DNA of 64,000 nucleotides, from positions 496,001 through 560,000 of the forward strand of contig DATEMU010000012.1 of the NCBI GenBank assembly GCA_035275405.1. Reading direction: 5' to 3'. A program made the translations under genes and the position numbers. The number at the start of each line of letters is the position of its first letter. Within the stretch, counting starts at the first letter, position 1. The stretch comes from Phycisphaerae bacterium (GTDB lineage Bacteria > Planctomycetota > Phycisphaerae > UBA1845 > UTPLA1). Shown piece after piece: positions 47,756 through 57,431 of the stretch. A model generated the notes under the pieces. It did no database searches. It was not told the origin of the DNA and saw nothing but the letters and a program-made list of their open reading frames with translations.

Positions 47756-49915
47756 TTAGGAGGGTAGGTCCTGCAGCCATTTTTTTTCTTCGGCGTTGAG
47801 GGCCTTGGCGGCGCGGAGCTTTTCAAGGACGCCGCGAAGTTCGGCGGTCATGTCGCCTCGCTCCTTCGCGTCGATGCCGGCGTCGGCGGCGTGGTCGAGG
47901 AGTTGATGGAGAGCGGTGGCCAGGCCGGCAAGGCGGTGGGGTTTGCCGTCCTTGGCCATTTCTCGCGCCAATTGGATGGCTTTGCGGAATAACGAAAGGG
48001 CCTGGTCCTTGTCTCCCAGCCCGAGGTTGCAGGCGGCCAGTTCGCAAAGAATGTCGATCTCGATGAGGGGGTCTTTCCGGGGCGTTCGCTCGAAATTTTC
48101 GCGGGCTTCCTCCAGGGCAAACTTGGCGAGGTCGCGGTTCCCCTGGCGCAGACGAATTCGACCTAACAGGTAATTGGGGTAAACGGCGGTGGGCGAATCC
48201 CGGTTCATCCTGGATTCGATGATGCGCAGGACCTGATCGCAGGTCTTGGCCGCCTCGTCGAGATCTCCAAGATTTTCCTGCGACACGGCCAACGCAATCA
48301 TCGGGCCGATGGTCTCGGGTTCGCCTTCGCCGAAGAGGAGCTTGGCTTCTCCCACGGCTTTGGCAGTGATTTCCCTGGCTTCCCGGGCGCATCCAAGGTC
48401 GACCAGGAGGTTCGCGAGCTGGGAATTTCGCAGGATGGTATCGGCGGTCGCGAGGGCGAGTTGAGCCTCGTCCCATTTGCGAATCTGTTCACGAATCAAC
48501 AGCGAATCTTCGAGCCGGCGATGGTACTCGTAGGCCACGGCCACGCGGAGCAGCTCGGTGATCGCGGCCGAACGCTCGCCGCTTTCGTAAAGGGCGATTC
48601 CTTTTTCGAGCGCGCGCTTCAGGGTCCGCTCGCCGTCGGCGTGTCGTCCGGCGGCGAGGTAGACGGAGCCGAGCATCATGAGGCGATTCACGGCGCCGGG
48701 CTCCATCGGTCCGGTCCTGCGATCGTCACGGGCGATCTGTTGTTCGTAGAGTTCCGCGGCTTCGCTATAGCGCTGGGCGGCGAAGTAGGCCTGGGCGAGA
48801 TTGCCCAATTCGACGATGGAGTCGTGATGATCCAATCCCAGGGCTTTGTGAAAGATGGCCAGCGCGCGTTTGCGAAGGGGAATGACCTCATCGGGCTTTC
48901 CGATGCGGGCATACAGCCAGGCGAGATTGGAGAGCGAAATGCCCGTGTCTTTGGCCTCCGGTCCCAACAAGGCCTCGCGGATGACGAGAGATCGAAGCTT
49001 GACGCTCAAGGCCTCATCGAATTCACCGAGATAGGCCAGGGCGGTGCCAAGATTGTCGAGAGATTCGGCGGTATCGGCGGATTCGCCCAGCGTCATTCTC
49101 AGGATCCATGCCGCGCGGCGAAGTTGATTTGCGGCCGGCTCGTGTTTTCCCTGATAGATCCGTAGCCACCCGACGCGATCGAGGATCAGCGCCGTCTTTG
49201 GGTGATTCTTACCGCACGTCGCTTCGATGATCTCGAACGCGCGGATAAGGGATTGCTGGGCCTCCTCAAGCGACAAGAGCTCGATCTGCGAATTGCCCAG
49301 AAGCCGGAGTGCATCGGCTACAAAGGCATGGGATTTGCCGAGGATTCGTTCGCGGATCTCCAACGACTTTCGAGCCGCGGCCCGCGCGGCGAAATAGTCG
49401 CCGCTTTTGGTCGCGGCGTCGGCGGCGTCCTGCGAGCGGTCCGCCTCGGCAAGGTCCTGCCGTTCGGCGGGAGAGAGGCTGGCGAATTGCTCCATCGCAG
49501 TGGTTTCGACAAGGGCGGTCGTTGTAAGAAAATTGGCCGCTCCAAAGATTCTCTGGTACAGATCCATCGCTTCGCGGGCGGCGACAGCGGCGGCCCGGAA
49601 ATCCGCGTTGCGCCGGGAGGCCGCCGCAGCGGCCATCAGGTCGTCGGCCTTCTTCACGTCGCCTTGTTCGGCATCGGTGAGGGGCTTTCCGAGTGCGGTC
49701 CTGTATTCCACTTTGATCAGCGGCCGAACGGCGGCTTCCCGGAGCATGGCATCGTGGCTCATCGTCAGGTATTTGCGGGTGGGCCGACTGGTAGGCTGAG
49801 AAGAAGGGGTGGTGGAAGGCGCGGTCGTCTGCCCCGGGGCCGTAGCGGTCAGCGCAAACAAGTTGAGCAGCATGACCCCCGTTCGGGCAGGGCCGGGGTG
49901 TACTCGGAGCGACAT
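47756..49915 (-). CDS. Exported multi-TPR protein (kinesin-light-chain-like repeats)
   Basis: About 719 residues from the ATG at 49915. ATG 49873 (MLLNLFALTATAPGQ) or a GTG at 49981 are alternatives, and no ribosome site clearly decides. A hydrophobic signal and Ser/Thr/Pro linker precede at least ten TPRs of the 42-residue kinesin-light-chain type (AFEIIEATCGKNHPKTALILDRVGW, LRSLVIREALLGPEAKDTGISLSNLAWLY and similar). The catalytic part is absent. It is probably a periplasmic scaffold co-transcribed with the TMTC-like gene. The promoter region shared with the divergent gene is short. Confidence 0.82.
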   Translation of the reverse strand: MSLRVHPGPARTGVMLLNLFALTATAPGQTTAPSTTPSSQPTSRPTRKYLTMSHDAMLREAAVRPLIKVEYRTALGKPLTDAEQGDVKKADDLMAAAAASRRNADFRAAAVAAREAMDLYQRIFGAANFLTTTALVETTAMEQFASLSPAERQDLAEADRSQDAADAATKSGDYFAARAAARKSLEIRERILGKSHAFVADALRLLGNSQIELLSLEEAQQSLIRAFEIIEATCGKNHPKTALILDRVGWLRIYQGKHEPAANQLRRAAWILRMTLGESADTAESLDNLGTALAYLGEFDEALSVKLRSLVIREALLGPEAKDTGISLSNLAWLYARIGKPDEVIPLRKRALAIFHKALGLDHHDSIVELGNLAQAYFAAQRYSEAAELYEQQIARDDRRTGPMEPGAVNRLMMLGSVYLAAGRHADGERTLKRALEKGIALYESGERSAAITELLRVAVAYEYHRRLEDSLLIREQIRKWDEAQLALATADTILRNSQLANLLVDLGCAREAREITAKAVGEAKLLFGEGEPETIGPMIALAVSQENLGDLDEAAKTCDQVLRIIESRMNRDSPTAVYPNYLLGRIRLRQGNRDLAKFALEEARENFERTPRKDPLIEIDILCELAACNLGLGDKDQALSLFRKAIQLAREMAKDGKPHRLAGLATALHQLLDHAADAGIDAKERGDMTAELRGVLEKLRAAKALNAEEKKWLQDLPS

Positions 49916-50100
49916 GAACACGCGGGCAACCCTCCATGCGGCGGCCCCGAAGCCAAACCAGCGGGTCAAGGCTGGTCGCACTAGAATGGGCCGCGAGCGG
50001 CGAGATCGTACCCAAGACCGGGCAAATTCACAACTCAGGCGGGCCTCGAAGTCGGCTTGTTTTCAGACCGCACGCCGCCAGCGTCGCCCGAGCTGCCGGT

Positions 50101-52191
50101 ATGATGCTGGTCGGTATGGCGAATCGAGATTTGGCGAGCGACGAGCCCAAAATGTGGTCTTCGCGCCATGTAATTGGCGCCGCGGCGCTGGTCGTTGTGG
50201 CGCTGTTGGTGGCGTATGCGCCAGCGATTCGCGGGGGTTTCATTTGGGATGACGACGCGCACGTGACCAAGCCGGAATTGCGTTCGACGGCAGGGTTATA
50301 TCGCATCTGGTTCGAGATAGGGGCGACCCAGCAATACTACCCGCTGTTGCACACCGCGTTTTGGATACAACACAAGCTTTGGGGCGATTGGCCAGTGGGG
50401 TATCACCTGGTGAATCTCACGTGGCACGCGATCGCGGCGATGCTGGTGCTGGTGATCGTGCGCCGGCTGCTTCGTGGGAAACGTGTTGCAGGGGCGGACT
50501 CGGGGGCGGTTCTCACGGCAGCGGTTTTCGCGTTGCACCCGGTCCAGGTGGAATCGGTGGCGTGGATCACGGAGCAGAAGAATACGCTATCGGCGGTGTT
50601 TTATCTGGCGGCGATGCTGTCGTATCTGCGATTCGACGAGACGCGGCAGCGCAGCCTGTATGGATTGGCGACCGGGATGTTCGTGCTGGGACTCCTGACC
50701 AAGACGGTGACGGCGACGCTTCCGGCAGCGATGTTAGTGATCCTGTGGTGGCAGCGCGGGCGGCTGTCGTGGAAGCGGGACGTGGGACTCCTGCTGCCGT
50801 GGTTTGTACTGGGGGCGTTCGGGGGGTTGATGACCGCGTGGGTGGAACGCGATCTGATCGGGGCGAAGGGCGCGGCGTTCGAGCTATCGTTCGTGGAGCG
50901 TTTTCTCCTGGCGGGCCGGGTGGTGTGGTTCTATTTGTACAAACTGTTCTGGCCGGGAGAGTTGATCTTTATCTACCCGCGGTGGAGCGTGGATGCCGGC
51001 GCCGTGTGGCAATGGTTGTATCCGATGGGGCTGCTGTCCGTCTTCGTCGGGATGGTCTTTTATGCCCGTCGAAATCGGGCTCCCTTGGCGGCACTACTGT
51101 TCTTTGTCGGATCGCTGTTTCCCGTGCTAGGATTCTTCAACGTCTATCCATTTATTTTTTCGTTCGTCGCCGACCATTTTCAGTATCTGCCGAGTCTCGG
51201 CGTGATCGCACTTGTCTGCGGCGGGGCGGCGCTGAGTGTGGCAAAGCTCTCATCGCCGGCGGCGAGAGTGTTGGGGCTGGCGATTTTGCCAGTCGTTCTG
51301 GGCGTGCTCACGCATCGGCAGTGCCGGATGTATGCGGATGTACAATCGCTTTATGAAGCGACGATCCGGAAGAACCCCGGCTGCTGGATGGCCTACAACA
51401 ACCTGGGCACCGTCCTTGACGATCGCGGCCGTCTTCATGAAGCGATCGAACACTATCGCCGAGCGCTGCAACTTCGACCTGATTACGCCGACGCGCACAA
51501 CAATCTTGGGGCGGCGCTGGAAACGCTGGGCCGGCATGGGGAAGCCGCCGTCGCGCATCAGGAGGCGCTGCGATTGCGCCCCCGCTTTCCCGAGGCGCGT
51601 TTCAACCTGGGGGTCGCGTACACCGGACTGGGCGATTCGGCGAGGGCCATCGAACAGTATCGACTGGCGATTCAACTTCGTCCGAATTACCCGGAGGCGC
51701 ACAACCAACTGGGCATGACCCTTAACGCCACGGGCCGGCACGATGAGGCCATCGCCGCTTACGAATCGGCGTTGCAACTGCGCCCACAATACACCGAGGC
51801 CTACGGAAACCTCGTCGCCGCCCTGATCGACGCAAAGCTCGTGCTGGACGCCATCGATCGCGCTCGCGACGCCGTGCGGCGTTTTCCGGCGAATGCGCCA
51901 CTTCGGGTCAATCTGGGAATCGCCCTGACGATGGCGGGTCGGCCGCGGATGGCGTTGTCGGAATTCGAGGAGGCGGCGCGGCTGCGCCCCGACCTCTTCG
52001 AGGCGCAGGCCAACCTGGCCGCCAGCTATGAATCGGCGGGGCGTCTTGGCGAGGCCCTGGCCGCCGGCGAGCGGGCCCTGGCGATCGCACAATCCACGGG
52101 AGATGAGGTTCGCGGCGCACAGATTCAGGCCTGGTTGGCGGCGTGTCGGGCGCGCGCCGGCGGTTCTCCTCCCCGGTTGCCATCGCCATGA
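50101..52191 (+). CDS. TMTC-like membrane/TPR protein, tandem paralogue 1
   Basis: About 696 residues (ATG 50101; ATG 50116 is also possible, and neither has a good ribosome site). After the first membrane segment comes GGFIWDDDAHVTKPEL, with the acidic triplet at 50-52, then YYPLLHTAFWIQHKLWG, FALHPVQVESVAWITEQKNT, GLLTKTVTATLPAAMLV, VADHFQYLPSLG and CRMYADVQSLYEATIRKNP. About ten TM segments precede eight TPRs (NNLGAALETLGRHGEAAVAHQEALRLRP type). The plan matches TMTC/GT-C glycosyltransferases, so a lipid-linked-sugar-dependent protein glycosylation role is inferred. It overlaps the next gene by ATGA. Confidence 0.85.
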   Translation: MMLVGMANRDLASDEPKMWSSRHVIGAAALVVVALLVAYAPAIRGGFIWDDDAHVTKPELRSTAGLYRIWFEIGATQQYYPLLHTAFWIQHKLWGDWPVGYHLVNLTWHAIAAMLVLVIVRRLLRGKRVAGADSGAVLTAAVFALHPVQVESVAWITEQKNTLSAVFYLAAMLSYLRFDETRQRSLYGLATGMFVLGLLTKTVTATLPAAMLVILWWQRGRLSWKRDVGLLLPWFVLGAFGGLMTAWVERDLIGAKGAAFELSFVERFLLAGRVVWFYLYKLFWPGELIFIYPRWSVDAGAVWQWLYPMGLLSVFVGMVFYARRNRAPLAALLFFVGSLFPVLGFFNVYPFIFSFVADHFQYLPSLGVIALVCGGAALSVAKLSSPAARVLGLAILPVVLGVLTHRQCRMYADVQSLYEATIRKNPGCWMAYNNLGTVLDDRGRLHEAIEHYRRALQLRPDYADAHNNLGAALETLGRHGEAAVAHQEALRLRPRFPEARFNLGVAYTGLGDSARAIEQYRLAIQLRPNYPEAHNQLGMTLNATGRHDEAIAAYESALQLRPQYTEAYGNLVAALIDAKLVLDAIDRARDAVRRFPANAPLRVNLGIALTMAGRPRMALSEFEEAARLRPDLFEAQANLAASYESAGRLGEALAAGERALAIAQSTGDEVRGAQIQAWLAACRARAGGSPPRLPSP

Positions 52192-54383
52192 AGTCGTCGC
52201 GCCTGCACCTTACACCTGGTTCGCCCAGCAGGGCGATCGGATCGTGGCCACGGCAGTGGTTCGCGGGGGCCGCCGGGCTGATCGTGGCGGCAACCGTCGT
52301 GGCCTATCTGCCGGCGATGCGCGGGGGATTCTTGTGGGACGACGATGCGCATGTGACCAAGCCGGAGCTGCGCTCGGCGCAAGGGTTGTATCGGATCTGG
52401 TTCGAGGTGGGAGCGACGCAGCAATATTACCCGCTGCTGCACACCGCGTTTTGGATACAGCACAAACTGTGGGGCGACCGTCCGATGGGGTACCACCTCG
52501 TCAATCTCGCGTGGCACGCGGTGGCGTCGATACTGGTGCTCGTGATCGTGCGGCGATTGCTGTGGGCCCAAGGCGTTGGGTGGGCCGATCCGGGCGCAGT
52601 ATTGACGGCGGCGGTGTTCGCGCTGCATCCGGTGCATGTGGAGTCAGTGGCGTGGATCACGGAACAGAAGAACACGCTGTCGGCCGTTTTTTACCTGTCG
52701 GCGATGCTGGCGTATCTGCGGTTCGATGAGACGCGGCTGCGTAGTTTGTACGTGCTGGCCACGGCGCTGTTTTTGCTGGGCCTGCTCACCAAGACGGTAA
52801 CGGCGACGTTGCCGGCGGCGCTGCTGGTGATCCTCTGGTGGAAGCGGGGCCGGTTATCGTGGAAGCGGGAGGTGGCGCCATTGTTGCCGTGGCTTCTGCT
52901 GGGCGGCGTCAGCGGGCTGTTCACGGCGTGGGTGGAACATGATCTGATCGGAGCCAAGGGGGCGGCGTTCGAATTTGCGGCGGTGGAGCGGCTTCTGCTG
53001 GCGGGCCGGGTGGTGTCGTTCTATCTGTACAAGTTGTGCTGGCCGGCGGAATTGATCTTTATTTATCCGCGCTGGAATGTCGACCCCGCGGCGTGGCGGC
53101 AGTGGTTGTTCCCGCTGGGGCTGATCGCCGTCCTCGGCGTACTGCTGTTTTACGCGCGGCGCAATCGGGCACCTCTGGCGGCGACGCTCCTTTTTGTCGG
53201 ATCGTTATTCCCTGTGCTGGGCTTCTTCAATGTCTTTCCGTTTCTCTATTCCTTCGTCGCTGATCACTTTCAATACCTTCCCAGCCTGAGCGTCATCGCC
53301 CTGATCTGCGGAAGCATCGTCGCCGCGCTGTGGCGGATACGAAGTCCGGCCGTTCGCGCCCTCCCGATGTTGGCTTTGCCGGTGGTCCTGGGGATTCTCA
53401 CCTTTCGACAATGCCGGATGTACGCCGATGTCCAGACTCTCTATGAAACGACGATTCGGAAGAACCCCGCCTGCTGGATGGCCTACAACAACCTGGGAAT
53501 CCTCTTCAAGGACAGGGGGCAATATGCTGAAGCGATCGGACACTATCGCCGGACTTTGGAACTCCGTCCCCAATATTCTCAGGCGCACAACAATCTCGGC
53601 GTGGCGTTGACCGCGACGGGGCGGTATGACGAGGCGATCGCGGCTTTTGCCGAGGCGCTCCGGCTCCGGCCGGCCAATCCTGAGGCGCTCGGCAATCTCG
53701 CCGCTGCGTTGACCAAGGCTGGCCGCTTTCAGGAGGCGATTAGCCGTCTTCAAGAAGCGCTGCGATTGGATCCCGACGACGCGGGCCTGCACAGCAATTT
53801 GGGCGTCACGCTGCAGGCGGCCGGGCGGCCGGGAGAGGCGGCGGCTGAATTTCGCCGAGCGCTGGAACTCGCCCCGGATCTGCCGGGCATTCGGGCGCAA
53901 CTGGAACTTGGTCTTGCGGCCATGCAACCGCCGGAGAGCGCCATCCGCACCATTGAACAACTGGTCCGCGCCGATCCCAACAACGCACAGGCCCACTTCA
54001 GTCTTGCTGTCGCTCTGGCGCAAACCGGGCGTCTGCCGGATGCCATTGAGCATTACCAGGCCGTCGTACGGATGAACCCCGACCACATCGAGGCCCACAA
54101 CAATCTCGCCGCCCTGCTCGCCCGCACGGGACGGCTCCAGGAAGCGATTCCTCATTTCGAGCAGGCGGTTCGGCTCAAGCCCGATCACGTCGAGATGCAC
54201 ATGAATCTGGCGGTTGCGTATTCGTCGGCGGGCCGGTATCCCGACGCCCTCGCCACCGCCCAGCGCGCCCGTGAACTGGCCCACCACTCCGGTCAGATGG
54301 ATCTAGTTCAGAGAATCGATACCTGGATAGAATCATGCCGCGCCCGCGCCGGCACAGACGCCCGTACTCGGCCTCCGATATAA
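52188..54383 (+). CDS. TMTC-like membrane/TPR protein, tandem paralogue 2
   Basis: About 731 residues. The ATG overlaps the stop of paralogue 1, so translation is probably coupled. Its membrane half is nearly identical in plan and motifs to paralogue 1 (GGFLWDDDAHVTKPEL, YYPLLHTAFWIQHKLWG, ITEQKNTLSAVFYL, YLYKLCWPAELIFIYPRW). Its TPR half is longer, with about nine repeats, including LGLAAMQPPESAIRTIEQL between repeats. The gene order and similarity indicate recent tandem duplication. Confidence 0.85.
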   Translation: MKSSRLHLTPGSPSRAIGSWPRQWFAGAAGLIVAATVVAYLPAMRGGFLWDDDAHVTKPELRSAQGLYRIWFEVGATQQYYPLLHTAFWIQHKLWGDRPMGYHLVNLAWHAVASILVLVIVRRLLWAQGVGWADPGAVLTAAVFALHPVHVESVAWITEQKNTLSAVFYLSAMLAYLRFDETRLRSLYVLATALFLLGLLTKTVTATLPAALLVILWWKRGRLSWKREVAPLLPWLLLGGVSGLFTAWVEHDLIGAKGAAFEFAAVERLLLAGRVVSFYLYKLCWPAELIFIYPRWNVDPAAWRQWLFPLGLIAVLGVLLFYARRNRAPLAATLLFVGSLFPVLGFFNVFPFLYSFVADHFQYLPSLSVIALICGSIVAALWRIRSPAVRALPMLALPVVLGILTFRQCRMYADVQTLYETTIRKNPACWMAYNNLGILFKDRGQYAEAIGHYRRTLELRPQYSQAHNNLGVALTATGRYDEAIAAFAEALRLRPANPEALGNLAAALTKAGRFQEAISRLQEALRLDPDDAGLHSNLGVTLQAAGRPGEAAAEFRRALELAPDLPGIRAQLELGLAAMQPPESAIRTIEQLVRADPNNAQAHFSLAVALAQTGRLPDAIEHYQAVVRMNPDHIEAHNNLAALLARTGRLQEAIPHFEQAVRLKPDHVEMHMNLAVAYSSAGRYPDALATAQRARELAHHSGQMDLVQRIDTWIESCRARAGTDARTRPPI

Positions 54384-54387
54384 CGCT

Positions 54388-56271
54388 ATGGGCAGCCGAT
54401 CACCCACCTCGCCGGTTCAAGACTTCGCCTTCGTGCCCTCCGCGGGGTGGTCGCATTCGTATCTCAAGGCGGCTGCAGGTCTGATCATCGCCGCGACGGT
54501 GATTGCTTATCTGCCCACGTTGCGGGGAGGGTTTATCTGGGATGATGCCGCGCATGTGACGAGACCGGGGCTGCGTTCGGCGCATGGGTTGTATCGCATC
54601 TGGTTCGAGGTGGGTGCGACGCAGCAATACTACCCGCTGCTGCACTCGGCATTCTGGTTTGAACACAAGCTCTGGGGCGATTGGCCGATGGGGTATCACC
54701 TCGTCAATATCGCCCTGCACGCCTGCGCTGCCGTGATGGTCATGCGGATTCTGCGGCGGCTGCTCATGGATAAAGGGATTGCCTGGGCTGACGAAGCCGC
54801 GTTCCTGACGGCAGCGGTCTTCGCCCTGCATCCGGTCCACGTCGAATCGGTGGCCTGGATCACGGAGCAAAAGAACACGCTGTCGGGGGTCCTCTACCTG
54901 GGGTCCATGGCGATGTACCTGCGGTTCGACCGAACGCGCGATCGACGTCCCTATCGCCTGGCCACCGCGATCTTCGTCTTGAGCCTGCTGGCGAAACCGG
55001 TCACGGTCACTCTTCCCGCAGCACTATTGGTGATCTTCTGGTGGCAGCGGGGCCGCTTGTCGATGAGGGGGGACGTCCTTCCGCTCGTGCCCTGGTTTCT
55101 GCTCAGTCTCGTTTCCGGGCTTTTCACGGCCTGGGTGGAGCATGACGTTATTGGCGCGAAGGAGGCGGGGTCCAACCTCCTGGCGGTGGAGCGGATTCTA
55201 CTGCCCGCCCGCGTCGTCTGGTTCTATTTGTCCAAGCTTTTTTGGCCGGCGGAGCTGATCTTCGTCTATCCGCGCTGGGTCGTGGATCCCTCCGTTTGGT
55301 GGCAGTGGTTATTTCCGATGGCGCTGATTGTCCTGTTTATCGTGCTATTTCCCGTTTCGCGCAAGAATCGGGCGCCACTGGCGGCGACGCTGTTCTTCGT
55401 CGGGTCCCTGTTCCCGGTCCTGGGCTTCTTTAATGTGTACTTGTATCTCTATACGTTCGTCGCCGACCATTTTCAGTATCTACCGAGCCTGGGCATCATC
55501 GCCCTGGCTTGTGGGTGTGCCGTGGCGGTCTTGTTCCGCGCACCCCGGCCGCGTTTTCGCGCGGTCGCGCTGCTGGTCTTGCCCGCCGTCCTCGGTGTTT
55601 TGACGTTTCGTCAATGCCGGATGTACTCCGACATTGAGATGCTTTACGCGACGACGATTCGGAAGTACCCCGAATGTTGGATGGCCCACAATAACCTGGG
55701 CGTCGTGCTCAAGGATAAGGGCCAATACCGCGAGGCGATGGCGCATTACCAAACGGCCTTGAGACTGCGCCCCGAATATCCCGAGGCGTATAACAACCTG
55801 GGCGTCGTTTACAACGCAATGGGGAGATATGACGAGGCGATTGCATCGTATGAGGAAGCGCTGCGATTGCGGCCCCACTACCCCGACGCCCTGGGCAACC
55901 TAATCGTTCCGCTGACCGACGGCGGCCGATTGGACCAGGCCCTCGCGCGGTCGGAAGAGGCCGTGCAGGCGGCCCCGGACGACGTTCGCATTCGCATCAA
56001 TTACGGCATCGCCCTGTTGAAGGCGAAGCGGCCGTGGGATGCCATCGAACAGTTCACGACGGCGGTCGGGTTGCGGCCGGACCTGCTGGAAACGCATTGG
56101 AACCTGGCGGTCGGCTATGAGGCGGTGGGTCTTGTGGCTGAGGCGGTCGACTCGGCAGGACGTGCCCAAGAGCTGGCATCATCCTCAGGGCAGGTCGGGC
56201 GGGCCACTAAAATCGCGGCGTGGATTGAAATCTGCCGAGCCCGCGCAGCGGGGATGGTCCCCGGTCTTTAG
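54388..56271 (+). CDS. TMTC-like membrane/TPR protein, tandem paralogue 3
   Basis: A 627-residue protein starting four bases after paralogue 2 ends. It has the same membrane half, but the acidic triplet reads WDDAAHV (Ala at 54) where the paralogues have DDD. It has fewer TPRs, about five (AYNNLGVVYNAMGRYDEAIASYEEALRLRP and others). The rest (YYPLLHSAFWFEHKLWG, ITEQKNTLSGVLYLG, VADHFQYLPSLG) is conserved. A strong hairpin follows 45 bases after the stop. Confidence 0.85.
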   Translation: MGSRSPTSPVQDFAFVPSAGWSHSYLKAAAGLIIAATVIAYLPTLRGGFIWDDAAHVTRPGLRSAHGLYRIWFEVGATQQYYPLLHSAFWFEHKLWGDWPMGYHLVNIALHACAAVMVMRILRRLLMDKGIAWADEAAFLTAAVFALHPVHVESVAWITEQKNTLSGVLYLGSMAMYLRFDRTRDRRPYRLATAIFVLSLLAKPVTVTLPAALLVIFWWQRGRLSMRGDVLPLVPWFLLSLVSGLFTAWVEHDVIGAKEAGSNLLAVERILLPARVVWFYLSKLFWPAELIFVYPRWVVDPSVWWQWLFPMALIVLFIVLFPVSRKNRAPLAATLFFVGSLFPVLGFFNVYLYLYTFVADHFQYLPSLGIIALACGCAVAVLFRAPRPRFRAVALLVLPAVLGVLTFRQCRMYSDIEMLYATTIRKYPECWMAHNNLGVVLKDKGQYREAMAHYQTALRLRPEYPEAYNNLGVVYNAMGRYDEAIASYEEALRLRPHYPDALGNLIVPLTDGGRLDQALARSEEAVQAAPDDVRIRINYGIALLKAKRPWDAIEQFTTAVGLRPDLLETHWNLAVGYEAVGLVAEAVDSAGRAQELASSSGQVGRATKIAAWIEICRARAAGMVPGL

Positions 56272-56316
56272 ATCTCGAATCGGCGCGGAAGGAACGGTCT
56301 AGTGATCGCGCAAGCA

Positions 56317-56348
56317 AAGGGCCGCGGGCGGTGTCGCTCGCGGCCCTT
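56317..56348. terminator. Long hairpin after the tandem array
   Basis: A 14-bp stem (AAGGGCCGCGGGCG against CGCTCGCGGCCCTT, one G-T wobble) has loop GTGT. There is no T run on the plus strand; reading on the minus strand it is followed by TTTGC. Probable terminator between convergent transcripts. Confidence 0.65.
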
Positions 56349-56375
56349 GAGATTCACAAAGTGCCAAAGGTCAGT

Positions 56376-57080
56376 TTAGCGTCGGCGGCGAATCATGCCC
56401 AAGGCGCCCAAACCCAAAAGGGCGAGCGTGGTAGGCTCGGGAACCTCGGTCGCGTTAACCTGGACGGTGTCCACGCGATCGGTGCCGGTGCCAGCGACCG
56501 TGCTGCCATTGGCGCTGACGGTTGAGTTATTCACGAGCCGGATGCAGATTGACGCCGCGTTGTTCAGCGCTGCTACACTGCTCAAGTCGACCGAGTAGTG
56601 GGTGGCTGCAACGTAGGGGCCGCCGCTGGCCCAGTTATTCGGAGCCGCATTCGCAAGCACGACGTACGTGCTGCCGAATGTGGTATAACCTCCGCCATTG
56701 ACGTTGTATTGCAATTCAAAATCTCTGGGACCCGTGTTGCTGCTGACCTGGTCCCAGGAAAAAATGATGTCTTCATAGCCCAGCCCCGTGTTCGTGGCGG
56801 TGCAGAACTGCCAATAGTCGCCCACCGCCCAGTTTGTTGAGCTGAATGACTCGACTGTGGCATTGCCGACCGGATTGCTGTACGCCGTTGCTCCCGACGC
56901 GTGCAAGCCGCTTGCCGGCGAACCACCGCCCGCATTTAACCCGCCTTCAGCGGCGTGGGGGCCGGCCGTCGTGGGGATGCTGGTTTCAAACGTCCACTCA
57001 GCGAGCAGGGTCGCACGTGCGGACGACGCGATGCAAAACAAGGCTGCGACGGCGACAACAATAATACTCTTGCGAATCAT
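56376..57080 (-). CDS. PEP-CTERM exported protein
   Basis: A 234-residue protein. The N-terminal signal (IIVVAVAALFCIASSARA, cut before TLL) precedes a Gly/Asn/Ser-rich beta domain (LLAEWTFETSIPTT, WDQVSSNTGPRDFELQYNVNGG). The C-terminus is VPEPTTLALLGLGALGMIRRRR. This PEP-CTERM sorting signal is the substrate of an exosortase, usually linked to exopolysaccharide export. No exosortase is in the window. AGGAGG precedes the ATG at 57078-57080. The start at 57110 is rejected. Confidence 0.92.
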   Translation of the reverse strand: MIRKSIIVVAVAALFCIASSARATLLAEWTFETSIPTTAGPHAAEGGLNAGGGSPASGLHASGATAYSNPVGNATVESFSSTNWAVGDYWQFCTATNTGLGYEDIIFSWDQVSSNTGPRDFELQYNVNGGGYTTFGSTYVVLANAAPNNWASGGPYVAATHYSVDLSSVAALNNAASICIRLVNNSTVSANGSTVAGTGTDRVDTVQVNATEVPEPTTLALLGLGALGMIRRRR

Positions 57081-57431
57081 CCTGTGACCTCCTGGCTCTT
57101 TCCTCTTCACGCCTCAATGACGGTGCGAGACTGGCCGCACCGCACAAGGGCCAACGATTGTTCGAACGTGGGAAACTTCTTCCCAGATTCCCTCTACCGG
57201 CTTCATCCTATCAGAAATGGGGGTCGAAAATCAACCTTTTTGGGCCTTGCTTATGTTAATCCTTGGTTGGGCCCTCTCCAAGGGCTGCTGACAGACGAAA
57301 AACACATAACTAACTGTTATTAAAAGAGTTAAGTTAGAAACCAGGTAAAATCCAGCGGCCCCGCTCGGGCTTCGGCACGCTTTTTGCATCCCACAATAAC
57401 GGAAATCTGGTCTTTTTCAGAGAGGTGCACC
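57081..57431. other. Divergent intergenic region (PEP-CTERM gene / serA)
   Basis: No gene supported in these 351 bases. The part near 57290-57350 is notably A/T-rich. A promoter for the PEP-CTERM gene is called at 57205-57234. I see no convincing -35/-10 pair for serA. Confidence 0.5.
57205..57234 (-). promoter_or_regulatory. Candidate promoter for the PEP-CTERM gene
   Basis: TTGATT and TAGGAT (four of six each) with 18-bp spacing on the minus strand, about 125 bases upstream of the start codon. Confidence 0.35.
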
